Shown here one piece after another: positions 6,556 to 13,408 of a stretch of DNA of 19,920 nt. The notes beneath the pieces were generated by a model, which made no database searches, had not been told where the DNA came from, and saw nothing but the letters and a program-made list of their open reading frames with translations. This DNA is from DASYUM01 sp036001225 (GTDB lineage: Bacteria > Methylomirabilota > Methylomirabilia > Rokubacteriales > DASRDR01), in contig DASYUM010000179.1 of the NCBI GenBank assembly GCA_036001225.1, forward strand, positions 1 to 19,920, read 5' to 3'. A program made the position numbers and the translations under genes. Position 1 is the first letter of the stretch; every line of letters starts with the position of its first letter.

Positions 6556-7914
6556 ATGATGCCAGGCAGAGCCGCTGATCGCATGGCTGGCACAGCGGCC
6601 GGCGTTCGCGTCGGATTACTTCTCGCGCTCGTCTCCGCAGCGGCGAGCCTGGCCGCCCTCGAGGTCGGCTTGCGGCTGCTTGCGCCCGTGCCACTGGTCA
6701 CAATCGGCCGCCGCCTGCCGGAGAACGCCCGCCGCTATGGTTGGGGCTACAGTCCCGGGGAGCCGATCATCGTCGAGGATCCTGACAGCGGCCGGACCTA
6801 CGTCGACGCCGCCAACAACCACGGCTGGCGCGACCGCGACCGAAGCTTCGACAACCCGAGCCGCGCGTTCCGGATCCTCGTTCTGGGCGATTCCGTCACC
6901 TTCGGGCCGGTCGTGTCGGCCGAGGCCGTGTACACGCGCGTCCTGGAGGACCGCCTGCGACGCGAGGGGTACGCCGCGGAGGTGATCAACATCGCCTACG
7001 GCGGGTGGGGAACCGATCAAGAGCTGGAGGCCTTGCACCTCGAGGGGACGCGTTATCGACCCGATCTGGTCGTCCTCCAGTTCACGACGAACGACGTGAC
7101 CGACAACGAGGCGGACTCGTTCCTGGGGAACGTGAAGCCCTTCGTCTATCGCCTCGACGCCGCCGGCCGCCTGATCCGACACGAGAATCCGGCTCTGCCC
7201 AGGCCGAGCCTCAAGGACTACGCCAAAGCCCTTGTCGTCCGCAGCGAGGTCCTGAAGCACGTTTACCGCGCGTACCGGACCATACGCGCCTCTCACGGAC
7301 AGGCGACCTATCGGGTCGGGAGCCACCAGTTGGCACAGCTCAAGATCGTGCTGGGCATGCGAGAGGATGATCCGCTGACCCGCTTTCTCGCCGAGCATCT
7401 CGGGCGGCCACTCGACGCCGGAGCTCTCGGCGCTGCCGTGGAACGTTCCCCAGTCCGAGAGCGACGGGACATCGTGTTCCGGATCGCCGAGGATCGCTGG
7501 TTCCACGAATACTGGACGGAGGACGACTACCGTCCACGACCTCCCGACCCCGGGTCAGCGGGCTGGCGGCTGCTGTTCGCCCTGGTGGAGGCGATCCAGG
7601 CGGAGGCGGGCGCGGTGGGCGCGCCCCTGGCCCTGGTGACTGACAACGAGGACGGGGCGTACGAGTGGGAACGTTACTGGTATCGGATCGCGCCCGACGA
7701 GGCGTCCCGGGCGGCCTTTCTGGCGCCAACCGTACTGCTGCGCGAGTTCGCCGCCGGCCACGGCATCGGCTTCGTGGAGCCGGAGCTGGCCTGCCCACGA
7801 GCCCGCAACGATTCCCATCCCAACATCGAGGGGAATGCCGCCATGGCGGAGAACCTCTACCGCCACCTCATGCGACACCACCGCGCCGTGCTGGAGCGTC
7901 ATCGCCGGCGGTAG
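6556..7914 (+). CDS. Membrane-anchored SGNH/GDSL hydrolase
   Basis: This is a 452-aa protein with one N-terminal hydrophobic segment (about 17-43), probably a signal anchor that places the enzyme outside the cytoplasmic membrane. SGNH blocks are in order: block I LGDSVTFG with nucleophile Ser113, block II Gly149/150 in NIAYGGWG, block III TTND (Asn179), and block V DSHPN with Asp419 and His421. The roughly 240-residue insert between blocks III and V is long for simple GDSL esterases and recalls extracytoplasmic polysaccharide acyl-esterases or acyl-transfer proteins. In-frame ATGs at 6556, 6559 and 6583 are all possible. The last gives the tightest signal anchor. GAGGAG near 6530 is rather far from any of them. 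It may work with the RmlC-like protein on a surface glycan, which is inference. Confidence 0.88.
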   Translation: MMPGRAADRMAGTAAGVRVGLLLALVSAAASLAALEVGLRLLAPVPLVTIGRRLPENARRYGWGYSPGEPIIVEDPDSGRTYVDAANNHGWRDRDRSFDNPSRAFRILVLGDSVTFGPVVSAEAVYTRVLEDRLRREGYAAEVINIAYGGWGTDQELEALHLEGTRYRPDLVVLQFTTNDVTDNEADSFLGNVKPFVYRLDAAGRLIRHENPALPRPSLKDYAKALVVRSEVLKHVYRAYRTIRASHGQATYRVGSHQLAQLKIVLGMREDDPLTRFLAEHLGRPLDAGALGAAVERSPVRERRDIVFRIAEDRWFHEYWTEDDYRPRPPDPGSAGWRLLFALVEAIQAEAGAVGAPLALVTDNEDGAYEWERYWYRIAPDEASRAAFLAPTVLLREFAAGHGIGFVEPELACPRARNDSHPNIEGNAAMAENLYRHLMRHHRAVLERHRRR

Positions 7915-7950
7915 TCCCGGGTGCGAGAGGGCACCGGCGGCTGAACCCCC

Positions 7951-7983
7951 GTGCCCGACTCAGTCGCGGTGGCTGTCGGGCAC
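7951..7983. terminator. Hairpin between convergent SGNH and cyclase genes
   Basis: GTGCCCGA (7951-7958) and TCGGGCAC (7976-7983) are perfect complements. CAG (7961-7963) and CTG (7973-7975) extend the stem inside a 2-nt bulge. The hairpin spans the cyclase stop codon and lies 36 bp past the SGNH stop, a position suited to ending both transcripts. No T-tract is visible. Confidence 0.4.
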
Positions 7984-10359
7984 TTCGACGTCGGGGGTGG
8001 CCAGCCGGTAGACCAGCACCGGCTGCTCCACGTTCCGCAGCCGCCGCTCCCCCAGCTCCTCGAACGGGAACTCGCCGTCGAGCCGATTCCGGGTCTCGGC
8101 CCCGACCATGACCGTGTCCCCCTCGGCCAGCGCCGCCAGCCGCGCCGCCACATTGGTGACGGGCCCGCTGGCCGTGTAGACCCAGCGCGTCCCCGCCCGG
8201 CCCTCGATCTTGGTGGCGCCGACGGTGGCCACGCCGGAGTTGACGCCGACGTGGAGGGCGATGGGCTCGTCCAGGTCGGCCAGCTTGGCGTTGATCTCGC
8301 GGGTTCGGCGGAGGATGCCGAGCGCGGTCTTGACGGCGGCCCGGGGATGGCGCTGGGCGTCGGGGTCCTGGAAGATGACCATCAGCCCGTCGCCGGCGGT
8401 CTCGTTGACGTCGCCGCCCCGCTTGAGGATCTCGTCGAGGAAGGAGCCGAAATACCGCTCGACCATGTAGTTGACGCGCTCGGGATCGAGCCGCTCGGAC
8501 AGCCGCGTGTAGCCGACGATGTCCACGAACAACACGGAGACGTCGGCCTCGCGCTTCTCCAGCTCCGGCGCGTCGGGGGCCTTCTCGATGAGGTCCTGCA
8601 CGGTCTTGGGGACGAACTTGGAGAGGCTGGAGCGGATGCTCTCCAGGATCTCGACCTGGCGCAGCGCCGCCTGGAGCGCGGCGTAGGCCCGGGCGTTGTG
8701 GAGCGCCACCGCGCTCTGATTCGCGAGCAGCCGGAGCAGCCGGAGGTCCTCGGGGGTATAGGCCGCGCCCGAGCGTTTGGGGCCGAGGGCGAAGAACCCG
8801 GTGACCCGGCCCTGGAACAGGATGGGGACGACCAGCTCGGCGCCGAGCGCGTCCATCTCGGCCAGACAGGCCACGCGCGTCGGCCCGAGGGCGGGGTCCT
8901 CCTCCAGCCGCTCGCGCGTCATCGGCACCCGGAGGCGGGTCAGACAGGCCGGGAGCGGCCCGTCCTCGGCCAGCACCGGTCCGCCCTCGCCGTGGACGCC
9001 CGGCCGAGCGTAGACTCCCGCGGCCTCGTCGTAGATCAGGAGGGCCTCCCGGACCGGGTGGAGCAGCTCCACGGTGCCGAGGATCAGGGTCACGATGCGG
9101 TCGAGGTCGAGCAGGCTCGTCATCATCTCGGCCACGTGCTCGATCGACTGTTGGACGTCGTACCGCTCGCGGAAGAAGAGCCGGTCCACGACCGTCTGCG
9201 TCCGCTGGTAGACCGGGTTCAGGAACGCCACCACCGCCACCGCCATCACCGCCGCCGGGACGACGGGGAAGCTCCCGACCGAGAGTCCGGCGAAGAGGAG
9301 GTCGATGAGCACGATGGCGCCGGCGTAGGCGAGGACCACCAGCCCCGTGACCGCCGAGTAGATGGTACCGAGGCGCAGCGCGCCCCGGAGGTCGAAGAGG
9401 TTGTAGCGGACCATGGCATAGGCCACGGCGGCCGGGAAGACGAAGGAGAGCTTCCACAGCTCGTTGAGGTACGGGACCGCCACCCGGAAGACCGCCTCGA
9501 CGGCCGTGCCCAGCACGCCGGGCAGGTAGCCGAGCGCGAACCCGGCGGCCAGGACCCGGGCCCGCTGGCGGACGAGCGGGTTGGCCCCGGTGAGACTGGT
9601 CCGGATGAGGCCCACGATGAGCAGGAGCAGCGCCGCCCCCCAGTAGGCCGCCCCCGCCCCCGGCGCCAGGACGTACCGGAGCGGATGCATGCGAAGCTCC
9701 AGCAGCACGGCCAGGATCGCCGACGCGAGGTAGGGCAGCCAGACGATCCGCGGATAGCGCCGGGCGATCGTCCGCCGCTGCGGGAAGGTCAGCGCGAGGT
9801 GGATGAAGATCGCCGGCGAGAAGGCCCACGCGGTCAGGAACAGGGGGGTGAACCGATAGGTGGTGTGGGCGTCGGCGTAGCAGACGTTGATGAAGCTCCA
9901 GCAGATCGAGAAGGCCAGGAAGAGCCAGCTCCGCGGCGCCCCCGGCTGGAGGTAGAAGACGAGCGCGCCCAGGCCGAGCGACAGCAGTGCCGCCAGCAGG
10001 CCCTCGATCAGGAACCGGCGGAAGTCGCGGGCCGTGTAGGTGCGGGTGGCGACGTCGGCCTCGGCCAGCTCGCCCCGCCGGTAGAGCAGGTAGTGGAGCG
10101 GGGTCCCGACCGGGCGGCTCGCGACCTCGGCCTGGATCTCGCGCCCCGAGGCCACGACGCGGCCGTTCACCGCCAGCACGACGTCGAAGGGGTCCAGCCC
10201 GCCCCGCTCGGCTCCGCCGATCCCGACCAAGAGGTTGTCCATCACCATGAAGCCGGCGAAGGGACGGCCGAGGGCCTGGTAGCGATCGAGGGCCGCCTGC
10301 GCGCAGACGAGGAGCGCGACCCCGATCGCCGCCCACCCGATCGCTTTCCGGACCCCCAT
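7960..10359 (-). CDS. PDZ-like/multi-TM/GAF class III nucleotide cyclase
   Basis: This is a 799-aa membrane signalling protein. The order is TM helix 1 (about 5-22), an external PDZ-like domain (about 45-105, with the LAVNGR and PVGTPL turns), eight or nine hydrophobic helices (about 117-380), a linker FFRERYDVQQS, a GAF domain (about 415-558), and a class III cyclase domain (605-745). Metal-binding Asp613 (FVDIVGYT) and Asp657 (AGDG) are present, as are transition-state Asn736 and Arg740. The purine-selecting Lys of adenylate cyclases is replaced by Glu653 (NETAGDG), the residue type used by guanylate cyclases, and the second position is Thr729. The nucleotide made is therefore uncertain. 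The ATG at 10359 has GAGG six nt upstream. An earlier ATG at 10377 is possible. It is divergent from the LLM gene. Confidence 0.92.
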   Translation of the reverse strand: MGVRKAIGWAAIGVALLVCAQAALDRYQALGRPFAGFMVMDNLLVGIGGAERGGLDPFDVVLAVNGRVVASGREIQAEVASRPVGTPLHYLLYRRGELAEADVATRTYTARDFRRFLIEGLLAALLSLGLGALVFYLQPGAPRSWLFLAFSICWSFINVCYADAHTTYRFTPLFLTAWAFSPAIFIHLALTFPQRRTIARRYPRIVWLPYLASAILAVLLELRMHPLRYVLAPGAGAAYWGAALLLLIVGLIRTSLTGANPLVRQRARVLAAGFALGYLPGVLGTAVEAVFRVAVPYLNELWKLSFVFPAAVAYAMVRYNLFDLRGALRLGTIYSAVTGLVVLAYAGAIVLIDLLFAGLSVGSFPVVPAAVMAVAVVAFLNPVYQRTQTVVDRLFFRERYDVQQSIEHVAEMMTSLLDLDRIVTLILGTVELLHPVREALLIYDEAAGVYARPGVHGEGGPVLAEDGPLPACLTRLRVPMTRERLEEDPALGPTRVACLAEMDALGAELVVPILFQGRVTGFFALGPKRSGAAYTPEDLRLLRLLANQSAVALHNARAYAALQAALRQVEILESIRSSLSKFVPKTVQDLIEKAPDAPELEKREADVSVLFVDIVGYTRLSERLDPERVNYMVERYFGSFLDEILKRGGDVNETAGDGLMVIFQDPDAQRHPRAAVKTALGILRRTREINAKLADLDEPIALHVGVNSGVATVGATKIEGRAGTRWVYTASGPVTNVAARLAALAEGDTVMVGAETRNRLDGEFPFEELGERRLRNVEQPVLVYRLATPDVEVPDSHRD

Positions 10360-10430
10360 CTGTCGCCTCGCCCCCATTCTACGGCCTGCCCCGAGGGCCT
10401 CGGCATTGCTTCGTTCCCCGGCGGGTCTGC

Positions 10431-10439
10431 TGCTACCCT
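10431..10439 (+). promoter_or_regulatory. Extended -10-like element before the first LLM gene
   Basis: TGCTACCCT lies 17 nt before the ATG at 10457. It has the TGn extension but only a partial TATAAT match. TTCGTT, 18 nt upstream, is a poor -35. The position and the recurring TGCTA core make it the best promoter candidate in the gap between the divergent cyclase and LLM genes. Confidence 0.35.
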
Positions 10440-10456
10440 GTTCGCGACGAGACGCC

Positions 10457-11392
10457 ATGACGACTGAGCGCGGCGTGCGGTTCGGCATCGCCCTTCCCCA
10501 GGTCTTCAGCCAGCCTCGGGTCGACCTTGCCGCCCTTCAGGCCTTCCTCGGCCGCGTGGAAGGGCTCGGCTACGACAGCGTCTGGACGCAGGAGCAGATC
10601 CTGGGGGCGGCGGGAAGCCTGGAGCCGGTGACGCTCCTCGCCTACGCGGCGGCGCTGACCCGGCGGGTGCGGCTCGGGGTGGCGGTCCTGCTGACGCCGC
10701 TCCGGAGCCCGGTCCAGCTCGCCAAGAGCCTCGCCAGCGTGGACCAGCTCAGCGGCGGGCGGCTGATCGTCGGGGTCGGCCTCGGCGCCCGGCCCCACAT
10801 CTACCCGGCCTTCGGCATCACCCCCGAGCGCCGCGTCCGCCGCTTCACCGAGGGGCTGGAGGTGATGAAGCGGCTCTGGCGCGAGGAGCGGGTCACCTTC
10901 AAGGGCGAGTTCTGGCAGCTCGAGAACGCGGCGATGGCACCCAAGCCGATCCAGCAACCCCATCCCCCGATCTGGTTCGGCGCCCGCCACCCCGACGCGC
11001 TCCGCCGAGCGGTGGCGCACGGGGACGGCTTCATCGGGGCCGGCTCCAGCTCCACCATCGACTTCAAGCAGCAGGTGGCCCACGTGCGGGCGTGCCTGGC
11101 CGAGGCCGGGCGCGATCCGGCGACGTTCGCGCTCGCCAAGCGCGTCTACCTGTGGGTGGACCCCGACCGGGGCCGGGCGCTCGGGCGCCTGCGCGAGTGG
11201 TTCGGCTGGTTCTACGGCAACGCCGGACTCGCCGATCAGGTCGCCGTCGTGGGGAGCGTCGAGGAGTGCGTGGCCGGGCTGCGCGAGGTGCGGGCGGCGG
11301 GGGCGGAGCTGATCCTGCTGAACTTCGTCGCCGACGAGCTGGCCAACGCCGAGCGGGCGAGTCGGGAGATCATTCCGGGGGTAACCCGATGA
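10457..11392 (+). CDS. LLM-class flavin-dependent oxidoreductase
   Basis: This is a 311-aa TIM-barrel protein of the luciferase-like monooxygenase family, which uses FMN or F420. Typical features are the first strand VRFGIALPQ, a GYDSVW motif near residue 38, the RVRLGVAVLLTPLRSPVQLAKSL type of strand-helix, a DQLSGGRLIVGVGLG stretch near 100, and PKPIQQPHPPIWFG near 160-172. All are standard LLM landmarks. The ATG at 10457 is used because it follows the promoter-like element, and the open frame before it contains only a TTG. The stop overlaps the ATG of the DoxX-like gene (ATGA), so translation is probably coupled. Cofactor and substrate cannot be assigned. No F420 biosynthesis gene is present. 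Confidence 0.9.
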   Translation: MTTERGVRFGIALPQVFSQPRVDLAALQAFLGRVEGLGYDSVWTQEQILGAAGSLEPVTLLAYAAALTRRVRLGVAVLLTPLRSPVQLAKSLASVDQLSGGRLIVGVGLGARPHIYPAFGITPERRVRRFTEGLEVMKRLWREERVTFKGEFWQLENAAMAPKPIQQPHPPIWFGARHPDALRRAVAHGDGFIGAGSSSTIDFKQQVAHVRACLAEAGRDPATFALAKRVYLWVDPDRGRALGRLREWFGWFYGNAGLADQVAVVGSVEECVAGLREVRAAGAELILLNFVADELANAERASREIIPGVTR

Positions 11393-11790
11393 AGAGCTAT
11401 GGGATCACGCTGCTGCGTCTCACGGTCGGCGCCATCTACCTCATGCACGCCTACCGGCTGCTGGTGATCACGACGCCGGCGGGCGTCGCCCGCTTCGTCG
11501 AGAGCGCGTTCGCGCTGCCGTACCCGGGGGCGATCGCCTGGCTGGTGATCGCGGTGCACGGGCTGGGCGGTCTCGCGCTGATGGCCGGGATCCTGACCCG
11601 GCCGGCCGCCGCCGCCAACGGCCTCCTCACCCTGGTCACCCTGGTCCGCATCCACGTCCCCCAAGGGTTCTTCCTCCGGGGCGCCGAGCGCGCGGTGCTC
11701 GGCTACGAGTACGTGCTCCTCCTCGGGGTGGCGACGATCGCGCTGCTCCTGCTCGGCTCCGGCCCCGTCGCGCTCCGGCCCTCGAAGTAG
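11389..11790 (+). CDS. DoxX-like small membrane protein
   Basis: This 133-aa integral membrane protein has four hydrophobic helices (about 6-22, 42-62, 65-82 and 100-128), the size and topology of the DoxX family. The first helix contains LRLTVGAIYLMHAYR and the second half has HGLGGLALMAGILTRPAA, the glycine-rich second-helix pattern of DoxX. Family roles vary (subunit of an archaeal quinone oxidoreductase; in mycobacteria part of a redox-protective membrane complex). The 4-bp overlap with the upstream LLM gene suggests that the flavin enzyme and this membrane protein are made together, perhaps passing electrons to the membrane, which is inference. Confidence 0.88.
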   Translation: MKSYGITLLRLTVGAIYLMHAYRLLVITTPAGVARFVESAFALPYPGAIAWLVIAVHGLGGLALMAGILTRPAAAANGLLTLVTLVRIHVPQGFFLRGAERAVLGYEYVLLLGVATIALLLLGSGPVALRPSK

Positions 11791-11796
11791 CCCCGC

Positions 11797-12801
11797 CTAA
11801 CGAAAAGCCGGGAAGACCTCGCGGCTCAGTAGCTCCAGCTCGCGCACGATGTGAGCGTGGGGCATGCCCGGGAAGTAGAGGCGGAAGATCAGGTGGTCGG
11901 TGCCGAAGGCCTCGACGAACCGGCGGATCTGCGCGATGCAGCGGTCGGGCCCGCCCACGATGAACCGCTCGGCGCCGAGCGCATCGAGGCGGTCCACCGG
12001 CGTGGCGTCCTCGGCGCCGATGAGGGGGTGCTTCCACTTGCCGCCACCGTACTCGTCGCGGTAGTTGACCAGCAGGTGCCGCTCGGCCAGCTCGCGGGCC
12101 TGCGCGTCGGTGTCGGCGATGACCGTGTCCCGCGTCAGGGGCCACGTCGAGGGCCCTGGCCGGCCGGCGGCGGCCCGCTCCCGCTGATAGGCCTGCTTGG
12201 CGTCGAGCAGCTTCGCCAGGTTGGCCGTCGGCCCCGGGATCCAGGCGTCGCCGAGCCGGGCCGCCCGCCGGAGGGCCAGCTCCCCCCACCCGCCGAGCCA
12301 CAGGGGCGGATGCGGCTTCTGCACCGGCTTCGGCTCGATGCGCGCATTCCGGAGGGGATAGTGGGGGCCGGGGTGGTTCACCTCGTCCTGGGTCCACAGG
12401 GCGCGGATCAGCGTCAGTGCCTCCTCGAAGCGCCGGCCCCGGCCCTCGAGCGCGGTCCGGTAGAGCGCGAACTCGTCGGGCTTGTAGCCGATGGCGACCC
12501 CGAAGACGAACCGGCCGGCCGACATCACGTCGAGCAGCGCGGCGTCCTCGGCGGCCCGGACCGGGTCGTAGAAGGGCAGGACGGCGATGTCGGTCCCCAG
12601 CAGGAGCCGGGCGGTGCGGGTCGCGAACCCGCCCAGGACCAGGAGCGGCGACGGCCAGTAGTGGTCGCGGACGCCGTGGTGCTCCTCCATCCAGACCGAG
12701 TCGAAGCCGAGCGCCTCGCCCCGCTCGACCTCGGCCAGCGCTTCCGGATAGAACGCCCCGCCCTCGGTGGGGATGAACCCGAACTTCACCGGCATTGACA
12801 T
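11797..12801 (-). CDS. LLM-class flavin-dependent oxidoreductase (second)
   Basis: This is a 334-aa luciferase-like TIM-barrel oxidoreductase, only moderately similar to the one at 10457-11392. Landmarks are VKFGFIPTEGG at the N-terminus, GFDSVWMEEHH near 30-40, a TARLLLGTDIAVLPFYDPVRAAED strand-helix, FVFGVAIGYKPDEF, and PKPVQKPHPPLWLGGWG. The WMEEHH form is common in the bacterial luciferase branch and in predicted F420 enzymes. The frame is open to 12867, but a promoter at 12821-12850 would start transcripts near 12814. ATGs at 12813, 12801 or 12795 are therefore preferred, and 12801 is shown. It ends 6 bp from the DoxX stop in convergent orientation. Confidence 0.9.
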   Translation of the reverse strand: MSMPVKFGFIPTEGGAFYPEALAEVERGEALGFDSVWMEEHHGVRDHYWPSPLLVLGGFATRTARLLLGTDIAVLPFYDPVRAAEDAALLDVMSAGRFVFGVAIGYKPDEFALYRTALEGRGRRFEEALTLIRALWTQDEVNHPGPHYPLRNARIEPKPVQKPHPPLWLGGWGELALRRAARLGDAWIPGPTANLAKLLDAKQAYQRERAAAGRPGPSTWPLTRDTVIADTDAQARELAERHLLVNYRDEYGGGKWKHPLIGAEDATPVDRLDALGAERFIVGGPDRCIAQIRRFVEAFGTDHLIFRLYFPGMPHAHIVRELELLSREVFPAFR

Positions 12802-12820
12802 CGCCGTCGCCATGGCCGGC

Positions 12821-12850
12821 ATCATATCCGCCGACGGCTCTCGACGGCAA
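12821..12850 (-). promoter_or_regulatory. Promoter of the second LLM gene
   Basis: On the minus strand TTGCCG (12845-12850), an 18-nt spacer and TATGAT (12821-12826) make a good sigma70-type promoter. The expected start near 12814 leaves almost no leader before the ATG cluster at 12813-12795 and lies downstream of the first ATGs of the open frame. Confidence 0.5.
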
Positions 12851-12884
12851 TCCACCGCCTCCGCCATTTTTGATCGGGGTCTGA

Positions 12885-13010
12885 CGGCTCGGCCGAGCGG
12901 CGCGGGTTGACGCCGGGCCTCGCGTTGGCGAGGATCGCGCGGTCTACGATGTGCTCGACGGGCAGGTGATCGTGACTTCCGTGCTTCACAAAAACGGGAA
13001 ACGGCGGGGT
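12885..13010 (+). pseudogene. Possible C-terminal remnant of a RelE/ParE-like toxin
   Basis: In the frame that begins after a TGA at 12882-12884, the translation contains RVGEDRAVYDVLDGQVIV followed by TSVLHKNGKR. This resembles the end of RelE/ParE-fold toxins, where an RxGdyRvvYev strand pair and a final HR-type strand form the active site. The N-terminal half is missing, no start lies upstream, and the frame then runs into antitoxin shadow sequence. It sits just ahead of the Phd/YefM-type antitoxin, which makes a decayed toxin plausible. The match is short and made by eye. Confidence 0.3.
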
Positions 13011-13029
13011 TCTACCGAGAGGAGCCGCG

Positions 13030-13332
13030 ATGAAGACGATGACGGTGTTCGAGGCTCGCAATCACTTTGCGAGGACCCTGGAGGCCGCGAAAGAGGACCT
13101 CATCATCGTGACGCGCAACGGCAAGCCGGTTGCCGCCATTCAGGGCATCGACGACGACGATATCGAGGACCTGCTGCTCGAGCGCTCCGAACGCCTCTGG
13201 CAGATGATTGCCCGCGCTCGGCGGGGGAAGCCGATCGCGATCGACACGCTGAGAAGGCAGGTCGAGCGGGGCCAGGCGCGGGGCAAGCTCGGTGGCTCGC
13301 GTGGGCGGATCCCTCGTCGTCGGGCGACATAG
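13030..13332 (+). CDS. Phd/YefM-type antitoxin, without an intact partner
   Basis: This 100-aa protein has the Phd/YefM N-terminal fold: MTVFEARNHFARTLEAAK, then the LIIVTRNGKPVAAIQG strand pair. In this family that part dimerises and binds operator DNA. The C-terminal half (about 45-100) is charged and helical, as expected of a toxin-wrapping tail, but ends in a basic RGRIPRRR stretch. A strong Shine-Dalgarno (GAGGAG, 5-nt spacer) fixes the ATG at 13030. No complete PIN or RelE toxin follows: the next gene is on the opposite strand. Only a possible toxin fragment lies upstream. It is either an orphan or acts with a toxin elsewhere. Confidence 0.82.
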   Translation: MKTMTVFEARNHFARTLEAAKEDLIIVTRNGKPVAAIQGIDDDDIEDLLLERSERLWQMIARARRGKPIAIDTLRRQVERGQARGKLGGSRGRIPRRRAT

Positions 13333-13408
13333 TCGTCAGCACTGAGCAGTACAGATCGAATCGGAGGTCGACGGCCCGCTCGCCTGCGGCGCGGTTCGGC
13401 GATTGCAG

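Noticed and set aside
7951..10467. 838-codon open frame on the plus strand opposite the GAF-cyclase gene
   Set aside because: It is a GC-driven antisense shadow: the translation is Asp/Glu/Gln/Arg/Pro-rich with no domain, while the minus frame has full cyclase, GAF and membrane features.
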